Below are positions 46,501 to 55,952 of a stretch of 64,000 nucleotides of DNA, one piece after another (the stretch's first letter is position 1; the number at the start of each line of letters is the position of its first letter). Source of the DNA: Pratylenchus scribneri (lineage: Eukaryota; Nematoda; Chromadorea; Rhabditida; Pratylenchidae); NCBI GenBank assembly GCA_030063045.1, contig JAQSEB010000010.1:744001-808000 (forward strand). Direction: 5' to 3'. The translations under genes and the position numbers were made by a program. The notes under the pieces were generated by a model, which searched no databases, was not told where the DNA came from, and was given only the letters and a program-made list of their open reading frames with translations.

Positions 46501-47798
46501 TTTTATAATTATTATTTTTAAAGCTTTTAATTAAATCGATGAGTGTAGCATAGTCTTTAGCCTAGTGGTAAAATGATTAGATTTGAGAGGGGGGGGGGGG
46601 GTCAAGAGTTCGACCCTGGGTACAGGAAGTTAATTTTTTTTGAATTTATTTTTTTTTTGAAAGTTCAAATCCATGAGTGCTGATTAGCCTAGTGGTAATG
46701 GTTTAGCTAGGGACCGAAAGCGAGGGGAAATTCGGGCCCAAATTTTTGGATTTGCTTTCAATCGCTCCCTTTTCGGGTATAGGTTTCCTCTGGGATGAAG
46801 AAAATATGTTGGCTGCTGTGGTGGTGGAATCCTTAAAATTAATTAATCATGCTCAAAACGATAGTCTCAGTTAGCCGAGTGGTTAAAGGATTCGTTTTGT
46901 GGCGAAGGGGATCGAGAGTTCGATCCCGTATGGTGGAAAATAGTTTATTTTACTTTCTAATTTGCTATTTTTTTGAGTTTTTTTGGTTGCGCTAATAATT
47001 TGTGTCATACCATAAGAAAAATTTGTTGACTTATGGATGAATCCTTACATAAAATTAATGGAAAATAAATGGTTATTTTTTGGAGTAGGGTCAACTTGTC
47101 GCCGTTTGTAACTCATCAATGACTGAACTAATTTTGATATTTTTGCTATCAAATTAAAGAACATACTTTTGGCTATTCAATTAAATTAATTTTATTTAAA
47201 TTGGTTCAGAATTGATGAAATTATACCCAAAAAACCACTGAATTTTGCTAATCCATTGTAAAGGTCATTTTGAATAGTTTTTTGGTCATAATTCCATCAA
47301 TTCTGAACGAATTTAAATAAAATTGATTTCATTAGAGAGCCAAAAGTCTGCTCTTTAATTTGGTACCAAAATGATCAAAATTGGTTCCATCCTTGATGAG
47401 TTATAAGCGATCGCGTCAAGTTAAAGCTAACCATCCCATTTCTGCTTACTTCCTCATTTCTATTCTCCAGCCAATTTTTTATGAGCAATTCGACGGATCG
47501 TTGCGTCGGATAGAGGAGAAAGAGAGTATTAGCCGCATTGGAATGTCCGGCCACCTCCAGTGAGAAATTCTTGGCCACATTTGTGTGTTCAGTCAACAAT
47601 TTTGGTGTGATAATCTTCCAAATTTAAATAAATAAAAATTTTAAAATTAATTTTTGTTACCAAATTCAATTGTCTCATCAACTTTTTGCCATCCCAAACC
47701 AAATCGATTGACCCGTCAAATTGGGAAATGGCATCCAGAAATTGGCGTTGGCCCAGCTGCCTAATCGAATTTGAAATATTCAAATGCTTTTCTTGCAT
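40542..47798 (-). CDS. vps-33: VPS33-type Sec1/Munc18 protein of the class C VPS (HOPS/CORVET) complex
   Basis: Ten exons on minus: 47798-47661, 47614-47450, 46053-45709, 45306-45141, 44738-44509, 43327-43162, 42155-41986, 41611-41522, 41478-41395, 40859-40542. They give 1872 nt, 623 residues, all in phase. Family signatures in order: IDLVWDGKKLMRQL, IFFIPEETYTLRERL, VVIIDRWIDPLCPMMKQFTF with SGALDEFFGID, IRLIILQSLCSPKGLKP, YGISELRWLLKLQLAGLL, and the C-terminal TLVFVVGGVTRDEMAML. VPS33 proteins template SNARE assembly for endosome-lysosome fusion. The order of blocks is closer to VPS33A than VPS33B. A Ser/Gln/Ala-rich insert lies in exon 5. Some introns are long and repeat-filled. Confidence 0.9.
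41655..41972. repeat. Foldback element family B, copy 8 (VPS33 intron 7)
   Basis: Left TTTGGCCAATATCTCAACGA, centre ACATGTCTTTGAGTGGAATA, right TTCTCGAGATATGGCCAAAA. It ends a few bases before a VPS33 splice donor. Confidence 0.85.
42405..42560. repeat. tRNA-like (SINE-type) fragment
   Basis: TTGTTCGAATATCTCAATGT, TACTATAAAAAAGGTACAT, GATCAAGTCCGAAAAAAATA and GGTGGATTCGAACTCAAGAC, the last a box-B-like word. The order is the same as near 29940, 38760 and 49000. Confidence 0.6.
42661..42992. mobile_element. Foldback element with CGGACAATTGGGCA arms and CCCTAA-like core
   Basis: The left arm has about five CGGACAATTGGGCAC words, and the right arm about four inverted TGCCCAATTGTCCGCTTG words. 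The core reads TTGACTTCCCCATCGTACCC, ATGCTCCGAACCCTAACC and TAGCCCTAACCCTAATCCC. It resembles the core of 19522-20340 (ATGCTCCGAGCCCCTAATCC, TTGACTTCCGCGTACCCCAT), but the arms are unrelated. Confidence 0.85.
43469..44006. mobile_element. Foldback element family H (VPS33 intron 5)
   Basis: Left end GGGCCCGGATTTTTATTGAT and right end ATCAATAAAAAATCCGGACC, about 540 bp, AT-rich interior. Related to 21367-21748 and 33838-34275. Confidence 0.8.
44007..44085 (+). repeat. tRNA-like sequence (SINE head or tRNA pseudogene)
   Basis: GATAGCCTAGTGGTAAAGTG (A-box-like) and GGGGTTCGATCCCGAGTGGC (B-box-like) at tRNA spacing. It starts directly at the end of the family-H element. Similar sequences lie at about 46545-46630, 46680-46740 and 46853-46938. 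Confidence 0.6.
44775..45080. repeat. AT-rich tandem array (TTTTGAAAATTTTCGACC)
   Basis: Ten or so loose units of AAAAATTTTTGAAAATTTTC in VPS33 intron 4. Similar arrays fill introns at 38175-38420, 40915-41390, 52075-52460 and 52750-53310, always between coding exons. Confidence 0.75.
45385..45660. repeat. Foldback element family A, copy 9 (VPS33 intron 3)
   Basis: GAAGGGGTTTGTCCCACACA, GATAGAGCTGGTCAAAACGC and GTTTTAAACGGTTTAAACCA. Confidence 0.85.
46128..46440. mobile_element. Repeat element family E, full-length, ATAGCTCGGCAA ends (VPS33 intron 2)
   Basis: Ends ATAGCTCGGCAAGGGGGG and GGGGGTTTGCCGAGCTAT form inverted repeats, each next to a G-run. The interior has TAGTTCCACCCTAATCTTTC, CAACCCCGCAGGGCAAAATT and GCGTGGTTCCCGCCCGGTAA. 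About 310 bp. Confidence 0.85.
46545..46940. repeat. Cluster of three tRNA-like sequences (VPS33 intron 2)
   Basis: TAGCCTAGTGGTAAAATGAT, TAGCCTAGTGGTAATGGTTT and TAGCCGAGTGGTTAAAGGAT lie at about 46559, 46686 and 46872. The first and third are followed by GAGTTCGACCC and GAGTTCGATCCC words. Between them, 46735-46830 repeats part of the VPS33 exon 3 region (see findings). Confidence 0.65.
47093..47412. repeat. Foldback element family C, copy 3 (VPS33 intron 2)
   Basis: CAACTTGTCGCCGTTTGTAA..AAATTAAAGAACATACTTTT at the left; CTGCTCTTTAATTTGGTACC..CTTGATGAGTTATAAGCGAT at the right. Confidence 0.85.
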
Positions 47799-47957
47799 TT
47801 TTGGCTTGGAAAAAAATTTAATTTTAAAATTAAAATTAAATTAAATAATTATTGATTGGAATTTACATATAAAAAATATGATAAAAATTAATCAATAAAT
47901 TTTATTTAAAATGTAAAATAAATAAAAACAACAAAAAAAAACAAAAAATTATTTTCA
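47799..47957 (-). promoter_or_regulatory. Short spacer between GTF2H3 and VPS33 (possible operon junction)
   Basis: Only 159 bp separate the GTF2H3 stop from the VPS33 start on the same strand. On minus, a T-rich tract TTTTTTTCCAAG ends just before CCAAAAATG, which could serve as a trans-splice acceptor. Spacing is in the range of nematode operons; inference only. Confidence 0.4.
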
Positions 47958-49919
47958 TCATTTCTCCAGCCGAGGTCGCTTTTGTTGATTGTAAACTGCT
48001 GGTCGAGGGAAGATGGCACTGGAAAAAAAATAATCTAGATTTATTTTGAATTGAAAAAAGTATTAAAAATGCCGAAAAGCTTTATTACTGGTTCAATGGT
48101 TTATCCTAGACCCTCAAAGGTCTCATACCCAATCGATAGATCTCGGTCAAAACGCATCGATTGATATGCTTTGACTTTGGGTTTAACCAATTCTAAATTA
48201 GTTTTGAACCAAAACCCAAACTAGTTTACACGGTTTTGAACCAGAAACCAAACCGGTTTAACGGTTTTGAACCAGAAGCCAAACCGGTTTAAACGGTTTT
48301 GAACCAAAACCCAAACCAGTTAAACGGTTTTGAACCAAAATCCAAACCGGTTTAAACAGTTTTAAACCAAAACCCAAACTAGTTTAAACGGTTTTGAACT
48401 AAAACCCAAACTGGTTTAAACGGTTTTGAACCAGAAACCAAAATGTGGTTTAAACCGTTTAAAACCATTTAAAACCAAAAAGTGGTTTAAACGGTTTAAA
48501 ACCCATTAATTGTTGACCAAACCGTAACTAAATTATATACCATTCAATGCGTTTTGACCAGCTCTATCCAATTTTGGGTATATTTGGTTTGTAAATGTAT
48601 GGGACTTATAATGAATTTGGCCCACATATTTTCCTTTACTTACTTGCAATTCTTGCAAAATGGCACAAAATTGCACGTTACGGACAAGCAAACAGAGCAA
48701 ACCCATCCAATGCTGACCAACTTTTGGTGACAATGGCAAACGGCCCGGTAGTCCATATCGCCGCATGGCCTGGTGAACACCGGATTTGGACCCTCGACGA
48801 AGCTATTTCCCTGATGAAAATGCAATATTAGACGGAATAAATAACAAAAAGGTAACCAAAAGTTCTTGGGCCAACAATTTGTAATCCGTAATGAGCATAT
48901 GAACTCCGCCGGTTATGTCGCAAGCCTTTAAAATTTTGTAGGTCTTATAATATTTTTAAATGCTTATAAAGTAGAAAAAATGCCTATAAAAATATTTACC
49001 AAGCCAGAAAAAATAACTTCCTCTGGTTGGATTTGAACCCGAGACATCCAAAATTTTGGAAAATTGAAGGAACTTGGGCCGAAAATTTTCAAAATTTCGA
49101 CTTAAAAATGTATTATATTATGTAAAAAAAAGTGCAAAAAAGTGATAAAACGAAAACCTCATAAGCGGATTCGAACCCGAGACCTCCAAATTTTACAAAA
49201 TTTAAGGGCCCTCCTTTGGATCGAAAATTTTAAAAAAACTTTTTATTGTAAAAATATGAAATGGAACGTGAAATAAATAATTTAAACCTGTTGTAAAATT
49301 GGAACAGCACCATTCAACGAGGCCACATCAACTCGGAGGGACTGTTGGCGTGATGCAAAAAATAAATTCATTAAAACATTTTGTTCCGTTGAGAGATTGT
49401 CGGCCAAATTAATAATCAACTAAAAATTGAATTTTACAATTTATTATCAATTTTAATTTACGATTTTGCCAGCCGAATTGGGAAATTGTTTTTTGAACTT
49501 TTGGAATGCTAAAAAAATCGAATTTTATTTGAATATATTTTATAATTAAATTAACCGCAAATGCTGAGCGATATTGGCCCGGCATAATGAGAGGATGTAG
49601 ACTCTTCATCATCATTGGGATTTGATAAAACATCGAGAATATATTTTTCGATGGATTCCGTAAATTTTTGTTGTCTTTCTTGATTCCCGTCCGCCGATTC
49701 ATAAATGAATTTTTTCCTCTTTTGTGCTGTCGTCCCAGCGGCCAATAGAATCAATTGATTGTTTAGCGATGAAAACAGATGTAAATTGCACAATGCAATT
49801 GTGGCTTTGAGTATTTCTTTGTGAACATTCTGCTGCACTCCAGCAGATTCTTTATATTTTGCAAGGGTTGTGCCCCAATCAAATTGGTTGTAGTCGAGAA
49901 TTACACTAAGAAAAGACAT
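47958..49919 (-). CDS. gtf-2H3: TFIIH core subunit GTF2H3 (p34/Tfb4)
   Basis: Six exons on minus: 49919-49556, 49508-49462, 49419-49288, 48925-48857, 48810-48644, 48018-47958; 840 nt, 279 residues (human 308). The N-terminal half is the VWA-like Tfb4 domain ([33 protein letters not shown]), then [20 protein letters not shown] with ITGGVH. The C-terminus is the zinc finger: [38 protein letters not shown], followed by KRPRLEK. TFIIH acts in transcription initiation and nucleotide excision repair, and p34 pairs with p44. The segment just before the zinc finger is short compared with the human protein; see the note on the 46-nt intron 48811-48856. Confidence 0.92.
48085..48605. repeat. Foldback element family A, copy 10 (GTF2H3 intron 5)
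   Basis: CAATGGTTTATCCTAGACCC at the left and TATTTGGTTTGTAAATGTAT at the right. Eight or more GGTTTTGAACCAAAACCCAA / CCGGTTTAAACGG units lie in the middle. Confidence 0.85.
48990..49240. repeat. Two tRNA-like (SINE-type) fragments (GTF2H3 intron 3)
   Basis: TTGGATTTGAACCCGAGACA (about 49027) and GCGGATTCGAACCCGAGACC (about 49166), each followed by CCAAAATTTT-like words. Confidence 0.65.
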
Positions 49920-50449
49920 AGAGATTTGTCTATCTAAATAAGAAATAAGTGGATTTAGGTCTAAAAAATCTGGAATCAGCGATCATGGAAGTGACCAATG
50001 ATCAAGATTGTCTTTGTGTAATAATATTTCATTTGCTCTGGCAAAGAAAAATTTCTGAAAATTTCCTCCAAAAAATTTTATGTGATATGTAAAAAGAGAA
50101 AAAAAATTTAGAATTTTTTTGGAAATTCCATCCCAAAAAATCTAGAGCTAGAAGAGTGAAATTAAAAGAAAAAATCCAAAAGATTTGATTGCGGTTTGCA
50201 GATCCAGATGGTGATTGTTAGCTTAAATATAGTAACATGTATTTTCTATTGTTTTTTTTTTGTACGGGTTGGATTCCGAGTTTGGAAAACAATTTTCCAG
50301 TCTATCAAAATTTGAAAAACTTACTAAATCCACATTATTGAGAATCGAATAAGTCTATGCTTACTTCAATCTATTTGACTTTTCATTACCATTTATTCAG
50401 AATTTTATTCAGATTAAGATTACTTATTCATTGATCAAATAAATTAGAA
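49920..50449. promoter_or_regulatory. Divergent upstream region of GTF2H3 and the NDRG gene
   Basis: 530 bp without repeats or open frames of note. It should hold both promoters because the two genes point away from it. No motif is distinctive enough to name. Confidence 0.45.
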
Positions 50450-53400
50450 ATGACGAATATTACAAATTCAATGGAATTGGGCACTTATCCTTTCGTTGCC
50501 GAAGCGAATTTACCGGATCAAGAGGTTTAATCAATCAATTTTTACTCTCAAATATTACAAACAAATTTAAGGAACTTGTGGACACTGCCTATGGAAATGT
50601 AAAAGTGAATATTTACGGCGAAAAAGGCCGACAGCCAATTATAACTTTCCACGACATCGGAATGAATTCAATGATGAATTTTGAGAACTTTTTCCAACTT
50701 CAACTCCCCGCATATTTGTCCAAGCGGTTTTGTGTTTATAATGTGAATGCGCCAGGCCAAGAGATTGACTCGAAGAACTTGCCTATCAGGTTTATTCCAA
50801 TACTTTTTTATTATACAGGATGGCCCAGCTTCGGCGCACGCCGTTTAAAATAATTCATCAAGGAGTGAACCAATTTTGATAATTTTAGTATCAAATTAAA
50901 GAACTGACTTTTGGCTATCCAAATTAAATTAATTTTATTTAAATTGGTTCAAAATTGATGAAGTTATGACCAAAAAACCATTCAAATTGACCTTTATGAT
51001 GGATTTGCAAAATTTTCAGTGGGTTTTTGGCCATAACTTAATCAATTTTGAACCAATTTAAATAAAATTAATTTCATTTGATTTGATAGCCAAAGGTCTG
51101 CTCTTTAATTTGATACTAAATTCATTAAAATTCGGTTCAGCCCTTGATGAGTTATTTTAGATGGCGTCAAGTTGGGTCGATCCTTTTATTATAATTTCTC
51201 AAAATTGTTTTTAGTTTTGATTATGCTTATCCCACAATGGATGGTCTGGCCAATATTGTTGAGGATGTTGTGCGACATTTCGGGTACATTTTATTCATTA
51301 AATCTTTATTAATTATCATTTTAAAAGCATTAAAACATTCATTGGCTTTGGAGTCGGCGCTGGGGCCAATGTCCTCCTTCGATATGCAGTAAATAATTTG
51401 ATTAATTTATTTAATAATTTAACATAAATTTAAAAGTTGAATCATCCAAATAAATTGATTGCCCTCATTCTCATAAATCCAAATCCACAAAAGGCCGGTT
51501 GGATTGAATGGCTCTATCAAAAGGTAAACAAAAACAATTAAGGAGAGATATTTTACAACCAAAATGTCGAGAAAAACAATTGAAATGTCGAAAACATCTA
51601 ACACTTTAGTGGTTTTAAACCCATAAACAGATCTTGTCAAGACGCATCATTTGATTACGGTTTTGCTTTTGGGTTTAACCTATTCTGACATAGTTTTGAA
51701 TCAAAAATCGGAATGTGGTTTAAAACCAAAACCGGTTTAAAACCGAAACTAAAATGTGGTTTAAACGGTTTAAAACCCTTTAATTGTTGACCAAACCATA
51801 ACCAAATTATATACCATTCAATGCGTTTTGACCAGCTTTACCCAATTTTGGTTGGGTATATTTGGTTTATTTGGGAGTTGGGATAAACCCTTAAACCCAT
51901 TTATTCGCAATTTCAATGCTTTTTTCCGAAAAATTAATTAAATTCATAATAAAATAAATAAAAATTTAAACACATATTCAGTGGAATCTGCGTTATCTTC
52001 GAGTAGGCGGAACTTCAAAAATTACAATTGACTATTTAATGTGGCATCATTTTGGCAGGTAGGCGCTTAAAAAATCAATTAAAAATTAATTTTTTAAAAA
52101 ATTTTTACAGCAAAAAAATTAATTTTTAAAATTTTTTCAGCTTTAAATCACTTAAAGAATTAGTTTTTGAAAATTTTTTTCTGCTAAAAATCAATTAAAA
52201 ATTAATTTTTGAAAAATTTCAGCTTAAAATTACTAAAAATTTTTGAAAAATTTTTGCACCTTAAAATCATTTAAAAATAATTTGTGAAAAGATTTTCAGC
52301 TTAAAATCACAAAGATTAATTTTTTGAAATTTTTTTTGCCTAAAATTACTTAAAAATTAATTAAAAATTTTGCAACCTTAAAATCACTAAAATTAATTTT
52401 TGAGGAAATTTTTCAGCCAAAAATTAAAAATTAATTTTTGAAAATTTTATAATTTTTTAATAATTTTTTAGAAATATTGATGAATGCAATCCGGACATTG
52501 TTCAACAATACCGGGCCTATTTCAATTCCATCCAAAATCCAAGGAATTTATCACTGTTCATTGAATCCTATTTAAACCGGAATGAACTGATTTTGCGAGA
52601 CCCACGAACGACGGATGACTTCCTTTTGAATGTGCCAACCCTCATAATTGTTGGCGCGAATTCGGCATTCGTCGACGAATCAGTGCATTTGAATTCGCAG
52701 CTGAATCCAAAGTGCACGGATTGGCTTAAAGTAAATTTTGGAAACTTTGGGATTTTTGGATAATAAAAACCTGAGGTTTTTTTGTAAATTTATGGAATTT
52801 TCAAAATTTAAGGTTTTTTAAAACTCAGGATTTTTTGAAAATTTGGGGTTTTTTAAATTTGAGGTTTTTCAAAAATTTTATATTTTAAGGTGGTTTATTT
52901 GGGTTTTTCAATTTAGGATTTTTTGGAAATTTGGGTTTTTGAAAATTTAAGATTTTGAAAACTAGTTTTTTGAAAATTTTAAGTTTTGAAAATTTTAGGC
53001 TTGAAAATTTAGGTTTTTTCTGAAAATTTAAGGTTTTTGAAAATTGGATTTTGGAAATTTGAGTTTTGAAAATTTGAGTTTTTGAAATGTATTTTTTTTG
53101 AGAATTTGAGGTTTTTGAAAAATGTTTTTTTAAATATGATTTTTTGAAAATTTGAGTTTTAAAAATTTAAGGTTTTCGAAAATTTGAGGTTGAAAATTCA
53201 AGATTTTTTTGGAAAATTAAGGTTTTTGGAAATTTGGGGTTTTTGAAAATTTAGGGTTTTTAAAAAATTTGTGTTTTTTGAAAATCAAAGTTTTTAAAAA
53301 TTTAAAATTGTTTATTTTAGATTTCTGGTGGTTGTGGCCTTGTTTTGGACGATAAGCCGGGAGATGTGACCCAAGCATTTTTGCTATTCATGCAAGGGCT

Positions 53401-53568
53401 CGGCTATTGTGAGTGATTTTCCATTTTTAATAATTTTAAAATTCATTTTTAGGCACTGATTTGAATGTTCCCCGCATTGTTGCATCGCTGAGAGGCGAAT
53501 TACAAGACTTAAAACCGTCGCCGAATTCAACAAAATTTTACGAAAAGGACGAAATGATGAATGGATGA
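50450..53568 (+). CDS. NDRG-family protein (N-myc downstream-regulated, inactive alpha/beta hydrolase fold)
   Basis: Nine exons: 50450-50524, 50572-50789, 51215-51283, 51328-51388, 51437-51523, 51982-52058, 52472-52730, 53321-53408, 53453-53568; 1050 nt, 349 residues, in phase throughout. Family signatures: VDTAYGNVKVNIYGEKGRQP, ITFHDIGMNS, VNAPGQE, YAYPTMDGLANIVEDVV, FIGFGVGAGANVLLRYALNH, LILINPNPQKAGWIEW, WHHFG, and CGLVLDDKPGDVTQAFLLFM. In place of the hydrolase GxSxG the elbow reads GVGAG, as in other NDRG proteins, so it is not expected to be an active hydrolase. NDRG proteins function in stress response and differentiation. Its end faces VEM-1 only 150 bp away. Confidence 0.93.
50838..51172. 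repeat. Foldback element family C, copy 4 (NDRG intron 2)
   Basis: GCCGTTTAAAATAATTCATC..AAATTAAAGAACTGACTTTT at the left; TCTGCTCTTTAATTTGATAC..GATGAGTTATTTTAGATGGC at the right. Confidence 0.85.
51600..51905. repeat. Foldback element family A, copy 11 (NDRG intron 5)
   Basis: TTGACCAAACCATAACCAAA, CATTCAATGCGTTTTGACCA and GTTGGGATAAACCCTTAAAC at the right; TGTCAAGACGCATCATTTGA at the left. Confidence 0.8.
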
Positions 53569-53718
53569 AAAGCGCAAAATTTTGAATTTTTGATAATCCC
53601 CAAATATATTTTACTTAAACAATTTTATTTCATTCCATTTAAAATAGTCATAATAATAAAATTGAATAAAATTGGAAATGACAATTTTGGAAAAATTGGC
53701 AAATTTTTATTAAGGAAT

Positions 53719-55242
53719 TCACTTCGAATTGGACCCGTCTTCTTCCGTCTTGTTGGTCACACTTTTTTCTCCTGGCGCTTCTCCCGGTGCCAACAATCGT
53801 CCAACATATGGATATTTGACTGAAAATTAAGAGAAATAGAAAGTAATAATAAGTATTTATCGATTTGATAATCCAAGAAAGGGGTATGACTTTGCGCCGT
53901 TCAATATAACTCATCAAGGAATGAATTTATTTTATTGATTTTGGTATAAAATTAAAGAGCAGATTTTTGGCTATCAAATGAAATTAATTTTATTTAAATT
54001 GGTTCAGAATTAGGGAAATTATGACGAAAAAACCACTGAAAATTTCGCAAATCCATAGTAAAAGTTATTTTTAATGCTTGTTTGGCCATAAATTCATCAA
54101 TTCTGAATCAATTTAAATAAAATAAATTTCATTTGATAGCCAAAAGTCTGCTCTTTAATTTGATATCAAAAACATCAAAATTGGTTCAGTCTTTGATGAG
54201 TTATTTTAAACGGCGCAAAGGCCAATCTCTCCTTCCCTCCTTGTGAGGGTGTTTAAAATTTATATAACCGAAAATTATTGATTAAACCCTTTTCAACTCA
54301 ATTTTTTGAACTCACAAGCCAATCGTTGTTCCCAATCCTTCGCATCCTCCATGTCATCTTCATTCAATTCGGAATGATCGTCGAATTCGTCTCGCACCAA
54401 TTTCAGGTCCATTTTAGCCAGGGCCCTTGTGGCGTCATGTCCGGCCAAAGCTGCATTTTTTATTTGATTAATTTAAATAATTATTAAAAATATTAAATTT
54501 ACTTCCATATGCACCATCAGGTCCATAAAAATCCTTTCCACGGGTCACGTCGTAAATCTATAGTGGAATTAATATGTTTTAATTGGACATTTCCAAATTT
54601 GACGCCGTTTATTATATAATAACTAATCAAAAACTAAACCAATTTTGAAGATTATAGTATCAAATTAAAGAGCAGACTTTTGGCTATCCAATGAGATAAA
54701 TTTTATTTAAATTGGTTCAGAATTGATGAAGCTATGCCCAAAAAACCATTGAAAATTACCTATATTATGGATTAACCAAATTTTCAGTGGTTTTTTGGCC
54801 GTAACTTCGCCATTTCTGAACCAATTTAAACAAAATTAATTTCTTTGGATAGCCAAAATTCTGCTCTTTAATTTGATACCAAAATCATCAAAATTTGTTC
54901 AATTTTTAATGAGTTATTTTAAACGGCGACAAGTTATATTGTTTAAACCAATAAATCCCTCCAATTAACCTTTCCTAAAATTGCCATGCAAATATGTTCA
55001 TCATCGACGCCGTTGTATTTTCGCAACTCTTCAACCGTCATATCCCGTTTCTCCAACGGTTCAATTGGTTTATGTTGAGGGAGGTCGACAATTTCATGTT
55101 TTTTGAAGAATAATTTGTAGACGACATAACAGAAAAAGACGAGCAGAACAATGTCTTAATATTGGGTATTTTTATTTGTAAATGTTGGAAATATTCACAG
55201 CAAACCTATTGGTCCAACTTCGAAAAGCTCAGCGAGACCCAT
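53719..55242 (-). CDS. vem-1: Membrane-associated progesterone receptor component (VEM-1/PGRMC), cytochrome b5-like
   Basis: Five exons on minus: 55242-55206, 55154-54970, 54557-54503, 54450-54316, 53819-53719; 513 nt, 170 residues (PGRMC1 about 195). One N-terminal membrane span (IVLLVFFCYVVYKLFF) precedes a cytochrome b5-like domain: MTVEELRKYNGVDDEHICMA, IYDVTRGKDFYGPDGAYG, AGHDATRALAKMDL, then WEQRLAFKYPYVGRLL. The tyrosines of the GPDGAYG region, which coordinate haem in PGRMC1, are kept. The tail is acidic and Ser/Thr-rich. The family binds haem and acts with cytochromes P450 and in membrane trafficking; the C. elegans member acts in axon guidance. Confidence 0.92.
53893..54220. repeat. 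Foldback element family C, copy 5 (VEM-1 intron 4)
   Basis: GCGCCGTTCAATATAACTCA..AAATTAAAGAGCAGATTTTT at the left; TCTGCTCTTTAATTTGATAT..GATGAGTTATTTTAAACGGC at the right. Confidence 0.85.
54595..54937. repeat. Foldback element family C, copy 6 (VEM-1 intron 2)
   Basis: TGACGCCGTTTATTATATAA..AAATTAAAGAGCAGACTTTT at the left; TCTGCTCTTTAATTTGATAC..ATGAGTTATTTTAAACGGCG at the right. Confidence 0.85.
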
Positions 55243-55952
55243 TTTGGGTATTTATTTCAATTAAAAAAATCTGTAAAATTAAATTTATTGGAAAAGAGAT
55301 TTTTATTTCTTCTTCTATAAATATTTCTAGAATTTTTGCACCCTCAGCCAAAAAACGAAAATCAAACCCATAAATCCTAATAAGGACCCATCCTCAGACT
55401 CCGAGCCACAAAAAATCATAAAATTGGCCCTAAATTTTACTCTATTTTAAAATTATATTTCATTTTTGGCCGGGGGGACACAAAATTTGGAATTCGCCAA
55501 TTTTCTCAGCAGAGAAGATGCGTCTTTTCTCTTTTTGTGTTCATCTTTTTATCGACAAATTAGAATTAAAAACAAAATTTTCCAATAAGTACATATACTA
55601 CAATTCCATCCAACAACCAATCAGAAATCACAAATTAACCTCTAATTTTCAATGTTAATTTATTGATTTTTATTTAATTGAATTAGAAATTGAAAAGGAT
55701 AAAAGAATGAATTGAACAAAAAAATTATATAAAATGGAAATAAAATTAAATAAAATTTATTCGAGAATTTTTTGTTGAATAAATGTTTAAAAAAATATCG
55801 GAGGTTTTCAGATAAAATATAAAAAAAAGGAAATTTTTCCTGAGAAACATTAAAAAATAGGAGGTAATGTTCAATGCTTTATTAGAATAATTTGCCTTTC
55901 TCTTTATCTTCTTCATCAATTCGGCCTAATTAGCTTTTTTTAGAGGAGACTC
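55243..55952. other. Spacer between VEM-1 and degenerate thioredoxin
   Basis: About 710 bp, AT-rich. At 55873-55953 there are remnants matching the C-terminal coding tail of the intact thioredoxin copy, now behind a stop codon: on minus, TTAGGCCGAATTGATGAAGA and a final AAATTATTCTAATAAAG. No other gene is seen. Confidence 0.6.
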
